This document shows positions 1-10,342 of a DNA stretch of 64,000 nt, piece by piece. This DNA is from Protea cynaroides. Taxonomy: Eukaryota > Streptophyta > Magnoliopsida > Proteales > Proteaceae. The position numbers were made by a program, and so were the translations under genes. Numbering within the stretch: the first letter of the stretch is position 1; the number at the start of each line of letters is the position of its first letter. Under the pieces are notes generated by a model. The model was given only the letters and a program-made list of their open reading frames with translations. It was not told where the DNA came from and did no database searches. Location of the stretch: contig CM053266.1 in the NCBI GenBank assembly GCA_028583415.1, positions 41,845,758-41,909,757 of the forward strand, written 5' to 3'.

Positions 1-1
1 A

Positions 2-960
2 CACATTAGTGATGAAACAAATGCAAAGACCTTATGGGATAAACTTGAATCTTTATATGCCAAGAAGACCGGTAACAAGTTGTTCTTGATTAAGAAATTG
101 ATGAGTTTGAAGTACAAGGAAGGGTGTACTATCACCGATCACTTAAGTGAATTTCAAGGTGTTATTCAACAGTTGTCGGCTATGGGTATGAAGTTTGATG
201 ATGAGATTCAAGCTCTTTGGTTGTTAGGTACTTTGCCGGATTCGTAGGAGACATTTAGGATGTCACTTTGTAACTTGACCCCAGATGGTGTTGTGACAAT
301 GGAGATGGCTAAAAGTAGCATCATGAATGAAGAGATGAGAAGAAAGCCTCAAGGTTCATCGTCAGAATTTAAGATTTTATACACAGAGAATAGGGGGAGA
401 AATAAAAGCAAGGGTCCAAGAGGTAGAGATAAAAGTCGTAGTAAGTCAAGAGGAAGATATGAAGATAAAAAGTGTCATTATTGTGACAAGTTGGGGCATA
501 TCTAGAAGAGTTATTTTCAATATAAAAGAGATAAGAAGAATGAAAATTTAAAGGAAGATAAGAACAATCATGAGAATAGTGATCGTATCGCTTCCGTTTC
601 TTCTAATGATCTTATCATTGTTTGTGATGAGAATTTTATTAACTTAGCATGCCATGAGACAAGTTGGATTGTTGATAGTGGAGTTTCACATCTTGTTACT
701 TCAAGGAAGGAGTTCTTTACTTTTTACACATCTGGTGATTTCGATATCTTAAAAATGGGTAATGATGGATTGTCAAAGGTTGTTGATTTTAGAGATATTT
801 ATTTGATGACTAACAATAAAACAACCTTATTACTAAAAGATGTGAGACATGCTCCTATTGTTCAACTGAACTTAATATCAGTAGGGAATCTTGATGATGA
901 GAGTTATATTAACACCTTTGATAATAGAAAATAAAAACTCACTAAAGACTCCATGATTGT
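2..960 (+). pseudogene. Copia gag (UBN2) and protease remnant
   Basis: Reading from base 2 gives a gag protein of the UBN2 type, including WDKLESLYAKK and the LWLLGTLPDS stretch. An in-frame TAG at 245-247 stands where Trp is usual. The following basic region leads to a zinc knuckle (C-H-Y-C-D-K-L-G-H) around 472-500, which is broken by a TAG at 503-505 and by replacement of the last Cys with Tyr. The protease active-site motif DSG (WIVDSGVSH) is at about 664-690. No intact polyprotein is possible. Confidence 0.85.
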
Positions 961-1059
961 AGCTCATGGTAAGAAATATTCTAGCTTGTATGTAATATAA
1001 GCTAAATTTTTTAAGGGTCAAATTATTGTGGTGGAAGAAGATCATGTCATTGAGTTATG

Positions 1060-1775
1060 ACATAAGAGGCTTAGTCACATAAGTGAGAAAGGGCTTAATC
1101 TTTTGGCCAAAAAGAATTTGATTTGTGGATTAAAGAATACAAAGTTGAAAATGTGTTCTCATTGTTTGACTGAAAAACAACATAGAGTTTCTTTCAAGAG
1201 TCATCCTCTTTCAAGGAAATCAGATCTGTTAAAGTTGATGCATTCTGATATTTGCGGTCCCTTGAAGGTACGTTCTTATTATGGTGGTATCTATTTTGTG
1301 ACTTTTATTGATGATCATTCTAGGAAACTTTGGATTTATACTTTAAAGACCAAAGATCAAGTACTTTGTGTGTTCAAAGAGTTTCATGCATTAGTAGAAA
1401 GACAAACTGATAAAAAATTAAAGTATATTCGATCAGACAATGATGGTGAGTACTGTGGACTATTTGATGAGTATTGCAGACAATATGGTCTTAGATATCA
1501 GACAACTCCTCCAAAGACTACTCCTCAGTTGAATGGTGTTGTTGAGAGGATGAACATGACTTTGATTGAGAGAGTAACATGTTTTCTTTTAAATGCACAC
1601 TTACCTAAATCTTTTTGGGGTGATGCTTTGCTTACTACAATACATGTTATTAATTTATCTCTTGTTGTTATTTTGGATGGTAATGTTCCTAACAGGATTT
1701 GGTCTGGCAAAGATGTGTCATATGATCACTTAATGATTTTGGCTGTAAGGTATTTGTACATATTTTCCTAAAGAT
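1060..1775 (+). pseudogene. Copia integrase remnant
   Basis: An H-x-R-L-S-H pre-integrase motif at about 1063-1082 is followed by a Cys pair (CSHCLTEKQH) and the integrase core. The catalytic triad can be followed: D in the DICGP motif, D in the SDNDGEY motif, and E in the NGVVERMN motif about 35 residues later. The longest open stretch is 1103-1771, after which the frame is lost. This is the best preserved stretch of the element's 5' half. It gives no host function. Confidence 0.88.
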
Positions 1776-1850
1776 GAGAGGTCGAAGCTAGATGCGAAGA
1801 CACGATAGTGTATCTTTCTTGGTTATGGTATAGATGACCTTGGTTATAGG

Positions 1851-3790
1851 TTGTATGATCCAGTTGATAAGAAACTTGTTAGAAGTCGTGATGTGGTGTT
1901 CTGTGAGGATAAGACAATTAATGATATTGAGAAGGCCGAGAAGACAGTGTCTACTGATAGTGGTGACATGACTTATTTAGATACAATTCCCTTGGGTAGG
2001 CCAATTCTAGTTCATGATGATATAGAGATTGATACTTATGGTGGTCAATTTGCTAGTGATAATGTAGAGGATGTAGGTGATGTAGATGTTCCTTTTGATG
2101 TTAATATTGATGATCAGCAGCATGTACATACAGTTCCACCAGTGGTTCCACAAAGAAGGTCTAAAAGAGTTCATCAACGTTCTACAAGGTATTCTCCAAA
2201 TGAGTATGTGCTTAATTATATACTCTTGACTGATGGGGGAGAGAGCCTGAGTGTTATGAAGAAGCAATGAAAATTGAAGAAAAGAATAAATGGATTGATG
2301 CTATGAAAGATGAGATGAAATTTTTGCATGACAACCACACCTTTGAGTTGGTAGAGTTACCAAAAGAAAAAAAAGCTTAGAAGAATCGTTGGGTTTATAG
2401 GTTGAAGCAAGATGATAGTTCTTCACACCCATAATATAAAGCTAGATTGGTTGTTAAGGGCTTTAATTAGAAAAAGGGGATAGACTTTGAGAAAAAAATT
2501 TCTCCAATTGTGAAGATGTCTTCTATCTGAGTTATTTTTGGCTTGGCCACCAGTCTTGATTTGAAAGTTGAGCAAATGGATGTGAAAACTGTTTTATTCT
2601 TCATCGTGATTTAGAAGAAGAAATCTACATGGAGCAGCCAGAGGGTTTCAGAGAAAAAGGAAAAGAGGAACTTGTGTGCAAGTTGAAGAAAAACTTATAT
2701 GGTTTGAAACAAGCACTGAGATAGTGGTATAAGAAGTTTGAGTCTGTTATGGGGGAGCATGTACAAGAAGACTACTTCTGACCATTGTGTATTTTTTCAT
2801 AAATTCTCTTATGATGATTTCATTATCCTATTTCTTTATGTTGATGACATGCTTATCATTGGCCAGGATGCTTTTAGGATTGACAGGCTGAAGCAAGATT
2901 TGAGCAAATCCATTGCTATGAAAGATTTGGAGTCAGCAAAATAAATTCTTGGCATAAAGTTTAAACGTGATAGAAATGCCAAGAAGTTGTTGTTATCACA
3001 AGAGATGTACATTGGAAAAGTACTTAAAAGGTTCAATATGAATAATACTAAAATGGTGAGTACTCTTCTTCCTTCACACTTTAGATTGAGTATCAAGCAT
3101 GGTCCTTCTACTGAATAAGGAAAATAAGATATGCAAAAGGTTCTTTATGCATGAGTAGTGGGTAGTTTGATGCATGCAATGGTATGTACTAGGCCAGATA
3201 TTGCTCATGCCGTTGATACAGTTAGTTAATATCTTTCTAATCCAGAAAAAGAGCATTGAAATGCAGTGAAGTGGATTATAAGATATCTTTGTGGCACCTC
3301 CAATTTGAAGCTTTGTTTTGGAAGTGAGAAACCACGTCTTACTAGTTTTACAGATTCAGATATGGCAGGGGATGTTGACTCAAGGAAGTCTACTTCGGGT
3401 TACATGATCAATTTCGCAAGGGGAGCAGTGGCTTGGCAATCTAGGTTGCAAAAGTGTGTTGCGTTGTCTACTACGGAGGTAAAATTCATTGCTGCTACTG
3501 AAGCAAGTAAGGAGTTAATTTACATGCGAAAGTTTCTACAAGAACTTGGTTTTGCACAAAAGAGGTATGTGTTGTTATGTGATAGTTAGAGTGCTATTCA
3601 TCTCAGTAAGAATTCAATCTTTCATTCTAGGTCCAAACATATTGATATGAGGTATCATTAGATACGCGATGCTTTGGATGATAAATTGCTAGAATTTGAG
3701 AAGGTTCATACGGATGATAATGGTGTTGATATGTTGACAAAGTCTTTAACAAGAGAAAAGTTTGAAACTTGTTGCTTGATCACCGGTTTG
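1851..3790 (+). pseudogene. Copia reverse transcriptase and RNase H remnant
   Basis: RVT_2-type reverse transcriptase is recognisable from about 2380, with several TAG/TGA stops and frame changes. The catalytic YVDD motif lies at about 2839-2850 within LFLYVDDMLIIGQDA. RNase H is at about 3340-3590 and contains TDSDMAGD, the SALQ-like KCVALSTTE and the CDS motif. The same region is much better preserved in the fragment at 47020-47847. The longest uninterrupted piece is 107 residues (3266-3589). Confidence 0.9.
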
Positions 3791-3824
3791 GTGAGTTCCT
3801 CCACATAGTCGGGAGGAGGAGATT

Positions 3825-4410
3825 AATGAACATAAATCAACCATACATGAGACGCAAGAATTTTAACATGGAAAAACCTCTTTAAATCAAAGAATAAAAA
3901 ATCACGGTACTCGAAAGCCCAAATTAAAACTTCACTATTATCAAATAAAGGTACAAAACCTAGTTCCAATTCTTTTAATGGGTATACAACCCCAATAGCA
4001 ACAATAAGTAAAATTACTACTTAAAGAAATAAAGAGATGCAGAAATTTCACTTAAAGAAACAGATGTTGTTGTACGAAGCCAATAACCTGACATAGAAAA
4101 CTCTAATAAAAAGCTGGCTGTACAGATTGACGAACTATTTGTCCTCTACTTGCTGTCCAAAAATCAGTTCAATCGGACCATAGATGGTCTCCCGATCGTC
4201 AGTTTGATCATGGCTATGCAAATCACCTGCGCCCAGAAAAACTGCTGCTCTCTTTCTCTTATTCTTATGATGCTAAACCCTAACCCTAATCCATTTTTGT
4301 CATATTTAAAAAGTTAAATATAAGGCAAAAGGGAATGAACTTAAATGAGCTTAAAACACACCAATGTTTGGGCCTTTATTCACATAAAAAGGGAGCCCAA
4401 AAACCTAACA
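3825..4410 (-). mobile_element. Inverted Copia LTR fragment next to the polypurine tract
   Basis: The reverse complement of this stretch aligns by eye along its whole length with the LTR at 48062-48652. It begins TGTTAGGTTTTTGGGC at 4410 and ends near GGTTGATTTATGTTCATT at 3825. The last 95-100 bases of the LTR (through the terminal CCCTAACA seen at 48742-48749) are missing. The polarity is opposite to the coding region that ends at 3824, which is not a normal LTR-element layout. It could come from autointegration, an inversion, insertion of a second element, or an assembly error. Confidence 0.85.
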
Positions 4411-5143
4411 AAGCAGAAATTCAAGATTTGTTAAAAATGGAAACTGCTAAAAGAGACCCTAGTACTAGATTTGGCTTATATACAGATGCATGTGTTGCAT
4501 AGAATGTCAGCAACCTCTGGTGAATTTCCTTAGCAATGTTGAGATTTATAACCCAAATTGTAGTTTGTAGTCTTCCCATTTCCCCTGTCGTGGTCTATAG
4601 ATGTACAATTAATATCTGAGGTAACAATACAACAATGTTGACTTTTTATGACGGTTAGTGTCCGTCATAAATGTTTATTCCCATCGCAAATGCCTTTTAA
4701 CGACGGTTTGGTTCAATATTATTTGACAGTTTAGTAACACCATCTCTATATAACTATTGATGATGATAGTTATGCGTTACAAATAAACGTACATTTTTCT
4801 TTCTTGACTACGGTTCATCATATGTACAATAAACATAAATTCAAACTTCCATATAAAAGTTCTAAAATACCATGAACACATTGCCACTATAGAACATTAA
4901 AAGTACTGTAAATACATTGCCATAATTAACAATATTTTCAAATATTTGAATAATTGTGGATTACATATATAACCCGTTTAACTTCCATAGTTTGAGCACA
5001 TTTCTATCATTTTTTTTCCAATGCATCTTCTTCTTAGTTCTTCATCTTCATCAACACCATAAGTCCGTTGATCTTCCCTTTCGCTAGGTTTACTTTGGGA
5101 CCTACAATGATGCAAAATAACACATACTTTAAATCATTTAGTA
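4411..5143. other. AT-rich intergenic stretch with a possible CACTA-type end
   Basis: No coding potential is seen. Around 4636-4760 the sequence has repeated GACGG / CCGTC elements (tatgacggttagtgtccgtc, then aacgacggtttgg). This resembles the subterminal region of plant CACTA (EnSpm) elements, but no matching opposite terminus was found. Confidence 0.3.
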
Positions 5144-5151
5144 GTAACAAG

Positions 5152-6180
5152 CATGGTTATTTAATTCTCTAAATTATTCGTGAATTATTCTTTCGAACTG
5201 AATAATACGAATAATTCTCCCGAATTCGAATTATATTTAATGATTCTTTAAAATTCTCACATTTTTTGTCTAAAAATAAATATCACGAATAATTCTTTTA
5301 AATCTGAATTATACCGAATAATTCTTATACTTAAAAAAACTATTAATATCCTGATGGAGGACTTAATGCCTTAACTATTATTCTCAAACAAAGTTTTTTG
5401 GAAAAAAAAAATTAATGCCATAATTATTTGCATTTTTTCCAATATAAGACTAATTATAAGTTTAAAAATCATGTCATAATATAAAACAGATCATTAATTT
5501 CATTTTTTTTTCCAATGTGAGATTAAATATTATGAAAATCAAATCATAATACAAAACAAATCATTAATTTTGTTCGACAACATGAAATTAAATATGAGTA
5601 TAAAAATCATACCATAATACAAAGCAAATCATTACTTTCGTGTGCTTTTCCAATTGGGATTAAATATGAGTCTAAAAATAAATATTATAATAACCATGAG
5701 GAGTAATTAAGGAATATGAAAAAGAAATAGATTTCATGAGGATGATTGGATGAATTTAAGAAAATATTTGATTTTATGAACATTAGCTGCACTAGATTGG
5801 TATTGCAATCATAGTAAAATCTAATGATCCACAATATATACTTTAATGAAATCTAATAAATCCACCGTTATACACACATACCCATCTATTATGTATTATA
5901 TTGTTATTTATAAATTAAATATTATTCTAATGTCACTTATATATTATGCAAGTGTAATAAGTGATTAATAGAAACACCAAATATTAAAAATTAACATCCA
6001 AATTTTTTATCCGGATTTTTTTTAGACAAAAGAATAATTCTCGAATCGAATCGAATTCGAATTTTATTTTAAGTCCGTTTTTTTGACCGCATATTTGACC
6101 GAATTCTTAAATTATCGAAACGACTCATTCCGTATTATTCTCCTTCCGAATAATTCCCGAATCCGAATTAAATAACTATG
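5152..6180. mobile_element. Non-autonomous hAT-like element, 1.03 kb
   Basis: The ends are inverted repeats: CATGGTTATTTAATTC at 5152 and the complement of GAATTAAATAACTATG at 6180. Matching continues inward for about 65 bases with mismatches (attattcgtgaattattc against gaataattcccgaatccg). The element is flanked by near-identical 8-bp repeats, gtaacaag (5144-5151) and ataacaag (6181-6188), the duplication size of hAT transposons. The interior is AT-rich with no transposase. A related fragment lies at 21480-21650. Confidence 0.72.
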
Positions 6181-6188
6181 ATAACAAG

Positions 6189-7252
6189 GGGAAGAGAGAG
6201 ATAGAGAATAAACATATTTGGTTGTATGATAGACTTGAGTAGTACTCAATTGTTGGAATTCATTTCTAAAGTTCTACTTACTGAAAAAAAAGACGTTGAA
6301 GTACAACATTCAAAGAGGCAACTCTGGTGAGATAATATGTGGAAACTGGAAGTTTAATAAATCTACTCAAACCAGTTAAACTTTCTATAATCCTGACATT
6401 GTACATACAAAAAATGTAAGAAATAAGACAACGATGATTGGCAAGTCTCAAGGCTAATAAGATGTGCTGTTGAGAAAACCCCACTCCATGGTTCACACTT
6501 TCCCCTATTTATCAAGGGATGTACTCAACCAACAAACACCCAAACGATATGGCAAATAAGATTATTCAGTCATATTAAAACAGTCCCTTGTGGATATAAA
6601 ACATTATTTCAAAGAACCCCACAATCTACAACCCCTTGAGGCTTGAGCTCAATGTATGGTAGATTCAAAGACAGTGGGCAGGATTTGGCTCCTGGAGACA
6701 TGAGGGAGGGCTTTAGCCTTTAAGACATCACCAAGACCAAAAAAATGTCCCAGCTAGAGGCCCAGAATGCCGAGTTCCCATTGCTGGGAGACATTGATGG
6801 TAACAGAGCAGATGCTTTCAGAGGAGTAGCAATGTGGGTGGCAGGTAGTACTGCAAGAGAGCAGATGCATCAGAAAGAAAACAAGTGAAGATATAATGTA
6901 GTGGTGCGATCTCATGAGAATTACTATTGTCGTCTTGCTACAATCCAAAAGGTCTCTATATAAAAGGAAACCCCCAGTGGACAGTTAGATGTCTCGAATT
7001 TTCTTATGTCTCATAACTGTAGGAGACAGGCCAAGAGAAGTCCAGTTGTCCAAAAGAATATTTAACTGCTATAGAGGTAATGGTAGATAAGGTCTGGTAC
7101 CTCTCACAGTGCAAACAAGCATCTCTTGCCAGATAACAATTTGGTTGATGTGCCTTGTAGGCTATGGCACTGTACTGATGGTGCTCCCTGATTGGTCCCA
7201 ATTGAAGCCCCAGAAACACCCAACAGTGTGACATGACAACTATTTGCATAAG
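6189..7252. other. Intergenic, no gene recognised
   Basis: Short open frames on the minus strand (6278-6496, 6754-6948, 7004-7249) show no domain, no matching exon structure and ordinary composition. I see no recognisable gene, RNA or repeat here. Confidence 0.5.
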
Positions 7253-7424
7253 GCATAATTTTTTGTTTTAAATTTCCAAAAACTACATGGACAAAGGTTA
7301 TAACCATGAGTTGGTATTAATTCCTCTAAAGGTTTTTGTAAGCATAAAATTGAGCAATACTCTCTCAGGTAGTAATACAAATATACTTTTGCAATGTGTT
7401 TTCTTGCATCGTTAACATCTTTAC

Positions 7425-7967
7425 TATTGGGAATAGTCTCATATTGTTAATGAGAATGGAATTCTGTGGTCTTAAATATGAAGAGTCCCTCCACTTACAT
7501 TTACTAGTTCAAACTTTTGAGTTAGAAACTTAACATGGTATCAGAGTTCCAAGTTCCCTCTCATAATAAACCTAAAAAAAAAAAAAAAAAAAAGAAGAGG
7601 CCAAGTCACTGAAAGGGACGCTAGATGCACAGAAGAGGGACTATGGTCACCCAAAGAGGGACGATCACCCAAAAAAAGGATTATATGTCACCCAAAGAGG
7701 GACTATATGTAACCCAAAGAGGGGTCAGTCACCCAAGAAAAGGGACCAATCACCTAAAAAGTGTCATGTATTGTCACATATACTACTACATATACACCAT
7801 CTAACGGTGGGGTTACATGTGAGGGGAGTATTGGGAATAGTCCCACATTGCTAATGAGATTGGAATCCTGTGGTCTTATATAAGGAGAGTCCCTTCACTT
7901 ACAAGTTCGAACTTTTGAGTCAAGTTTCCAACTCAAAAGTTCGAACTTTTGAATTGAAAACTTGACA
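7425..7967 (+). mobile_element. TRIM retrotransposon copy 1
   Basis: A miniature LTR retrotransposon. The 5' LTR at 7425-7535 (tattgggaatag to aacttaaca) is followed directly by a primer-binding site, tggtatcagagt (7536-7547), complementary to plant initiator tRNA-Met. The non-coding interior has a poly(A) run and repeats of cacccaaagagggac. A polypurine tract (gaggggag) leads to the 3' LTR at 7829-7967. The 3' LTR holds an extra palindrome around ttcgaacttttgag. The duplicated unit at 8498-9190 shows the empty site (catccccacaaag near 8662-8674). The flanks tttac and cccac are consistent with a decayed 5-bp duplication. Confidence 0.88.
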
Positions 7968-8333
7968 CCCACAAAGATTTGTCTTTCATGTATCCCCATG
8001 ATAACCCTAATATTCAAATGAAAGCCATGTATCCTAAGTAAAACATGTAAATATCTAGAAATAACTGATGAGAAATAAAAAAAAAAAAAAGAAAAAAAAA
8101 AGAAAAGAAAAAAAAACTATGGATAGTTGTTTACATAATGAAGAAGCAGAACACAGGAACAGAACACAGCAATGGATTTAAAATCAATAAGTTAAGGCAT
8201 TTACAAATTACTCATGACTCAAAAAGCTTGAGGAGATGGTATAAATCTATGTTTCCTTAGCAAGAATACAATACTGTTCAATAGGAAGTGTAAAAATTGG
8301 TCAAAGTTGAGATTCGCAAAGACACTCCTTTGT

Positions 8334-8376
8334 ACCACTCACTGCTCACTGCTCACTGCTCACTGCTCACTGCTCA
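8334..8376. repeat. (ACTGCTC)n microsatellite in duplicated unit A
   Basis: About five copies of the 7-bp unit ACTGCTC. The same position in unit B (about 9042-9071) has about three, so the array changed length after the duplication. Confidence 0.9.
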
Positions 8377-9190
8377 GCACTAGGATCAGTTTTCTTGTAT
8401 ACCCATTTACTTTTTCTTGATATTTGATCAGGCAATCATGTCTGTGCCCAACCATGAGTTGGGGTTCATATCGAATTGTAAGTGAACCATGGAGATAAAG
8501 CATAATTTTTTGTTTTAAATTTCTAAAAACTACATGGACAAAGGTTATAATTTTGAAATGGGATTAATTGCCCTAAAGGTTTTTGCAAGCATAAAATTGA
8601 GCAATACTATCTCAGGTAATAATACAAATATACCTTCACAAGACGTTTTCTTGCATCGTTAACATCCCCACAAAGATATGTCTTTGATGTATCCCCATGC
8701 TAACCCTAATATTCAAATGAAAACCATTTATCCTAAGTAAAACATCAATATCTAGAAATAACTGATGAGAAATAAAAAAGAAAAGAAAAAGAAAACTATG
8801 GATAGTTTACATAATGAAGAAGCAGAACATAATGAAGTAGAACACAGCACTGGATTTAAAATCAGAAAGTTAAGGCATTTACAAATTACTCAAGACTCAA
8901 AAAGCTTGAGGAGATGACAGAAAAGAATGGTATGAGATGGTATAAATCTATGTTTCCTTAGCAAGAATATAATACTGTTGAATAGGAAGTGTAAAAATTG
9001 GTCAAAGTTGAGATTCACCAAGACACTCCTTTGTACTACACACTACTCACTGCTCACTGCTCACTGCTCAGCACTAGGATCAGTTTTCTTGTATACCCAT
9101 TTACTTTTTCTTGATATTTGATCAGGCAATCATGTCTGTGCCCAATCATGAGTAGGGGTTCATATCAAATTGTAAGTGAACCATGGAGAT

Positions 9191-9779
9191 GAATCAAGTA
9201 ACTGTCCCACTTTAGTCAGCAGTTAACAAGATCTGTTGTAATACCTCAAAGTCTCCATTGTCCCATTAATGAGAAGTGCACATTTGCCATTTATTTATTT
9301 GGTTATTTAGTTATCCGTTTGATAGACTAGATGCAGACATACATTTAGAAGATAGTAGTAGAACCGAAGGAACAAAGCCAACTAAGCATATGGAGCTATG
9401 GAAGGTTACTTATGAATCCCTAAAAACTGTAATATATCGGCCATAGATTGTCTACCTCAAACTACATCATAGAAAAGTAAGCAGAAATATAAATAGACCC
9501 CTGTAGGTCACCATAAATTTCAGAATGTTAAAAAGGAGAGAATATAGCATTCGAAGTTTGTCAGAAGTACATCCCAAGACTCCATATCTAGTAGGATCTA
9601 ATACTTTAACAACATAATGGCTACATAAGGTTTCATACATTTCTGAATAGAAAAAAAAAATAAAACTAATTTCTTCTTCTTTTTTGGGGTCCTTTCCCCA
9701 ACCATTTACTTCTTCTCTTCTTGGTTTGCTAATTATCAGAGCGTAGCAAATATATGAAATAATAAAATATTATAAGATT
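9191..9779. other. Intergenic, no gene recognised
   Basis: AT-rich sequence between the tandem duplication and the conserved upstream flank of the first NLR. No open frame, RNA gene or repeat family was recognised. Confidence 0.5.
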
Positions 9780-10342
9780 TTACATTTTTTTATTTTCTAA
9801 TTCAAATATATAAATTATATTTTTGTCTTTAACTTCGACGAATACCAATAGGAGGGTATAGAAAAATTGGTTGTAACTCAAACACAATTGTAATCTAGGT
9901 CAGTTATAAGCAGAAAATTCCTTTTTTTTATTAGCTTCAAAATTCCTATTTCCCACTCAAATAGCTCTACAAACATAGACAGGTATCATATTCCATGGAG
10001 CATTTCCTTTAACCAATAATACCTGTTGTTTCCTATAACAAGAAAGGTAAGGTAAAATTCCTTTCTTGTTTCCTTCAAAAATCCTCCTACAAACATGGAA
10101 ATGTACAATGTTCCTTTGAGCTTTTCCTTTAACCAAGAACACCTCTTGCTATTTCAGAAAGATATTCTAAATTTCTGGGTGATGCTGAAATGAAATATTC
10201 TCACTTGTATGGTACTCCAAGTAGAACAGTTGAGATATTGCCAAACACTATAACAAAAGATTATATATGTTCCTGAGGAAGAAGAGTGTCTGGCCGCTTC
10301 TAAGCTCTACTGAGTTAGAAAGCTTTTGATATTTTTACAAAA
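9780..10342 (+). promoter_or_regulatory. Upstream region of NLR 1, conserved in all three NLR copies
   Basis: Blocks here recur upstream of NLR 2 (about 22360-22878) and, in reverse complement, upstream of the NLR pseudogene (52929-53540). Shared blocks include ccatggagcattt/ctttaaccaa, the stretch reading tttcagaaagatattct...tttctgggtgatgctgaa, and the tract before the ATG containing agcttttgatattt. The outer part (ctaattcaaatatataaatta) matches the outer flank of the pseudogene. Conservation outside the coding sequence shows that whole transcription units were duplicated. A tatatat run at about 10263 could be a TATA element for this copy only. Confidence 0.7.

Larger units (their letters stand above)
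1..3824 (+). mobile_element. Degenerate Ty1/Copia retrotransposon (Tork/Tnt1-like), 5' end outside window
   Basis: Translation on the plus strand gives, in order, a UBN2-type gag, a CCHC-like zinc knuckle, an aspartic protease motif (DSG), the GAG-pre-integrase and integrase core, the Copia reverse transcriptase (YVDD) and RNase H, which is the Copia gene order. The reading frame is broken by many stops and shifts, so the element is dead. Several stops replace Trp codons (TGG to TAG), as expected from cytosine deamination of methylated DNA. A polypurine tract (gggaggaggagat) at 3811-3823 marks the 3' end of the internal region. The next sequence should be the 3' LTR start, but instead an LTR piece in reverse orientation follows at 3825. 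The 5' LTR and start of gag lie before base 1. Lineage is judged by resemblance of the RT/RNase H to Tnt1-type elements. Confidence 0.93.
7253..9190. repeat. Tandem segmental duplication (two units of about 690 bp)
   Basis: Unit A (7253-8497) and unit B (8498-9190) start with the same gcataattttttgttttaaa and end with the same gtgaaccatggagat. The match runs through their full length apart from small differences. Unit A is longer because it holds a 543-bp TRIM (7425-7967). Each unit carries an (ACTGCTC)n run, longer in A (about 8334-8376) than in B (about 9042-9071). No coding potential is seen. Confidence 0.9.
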
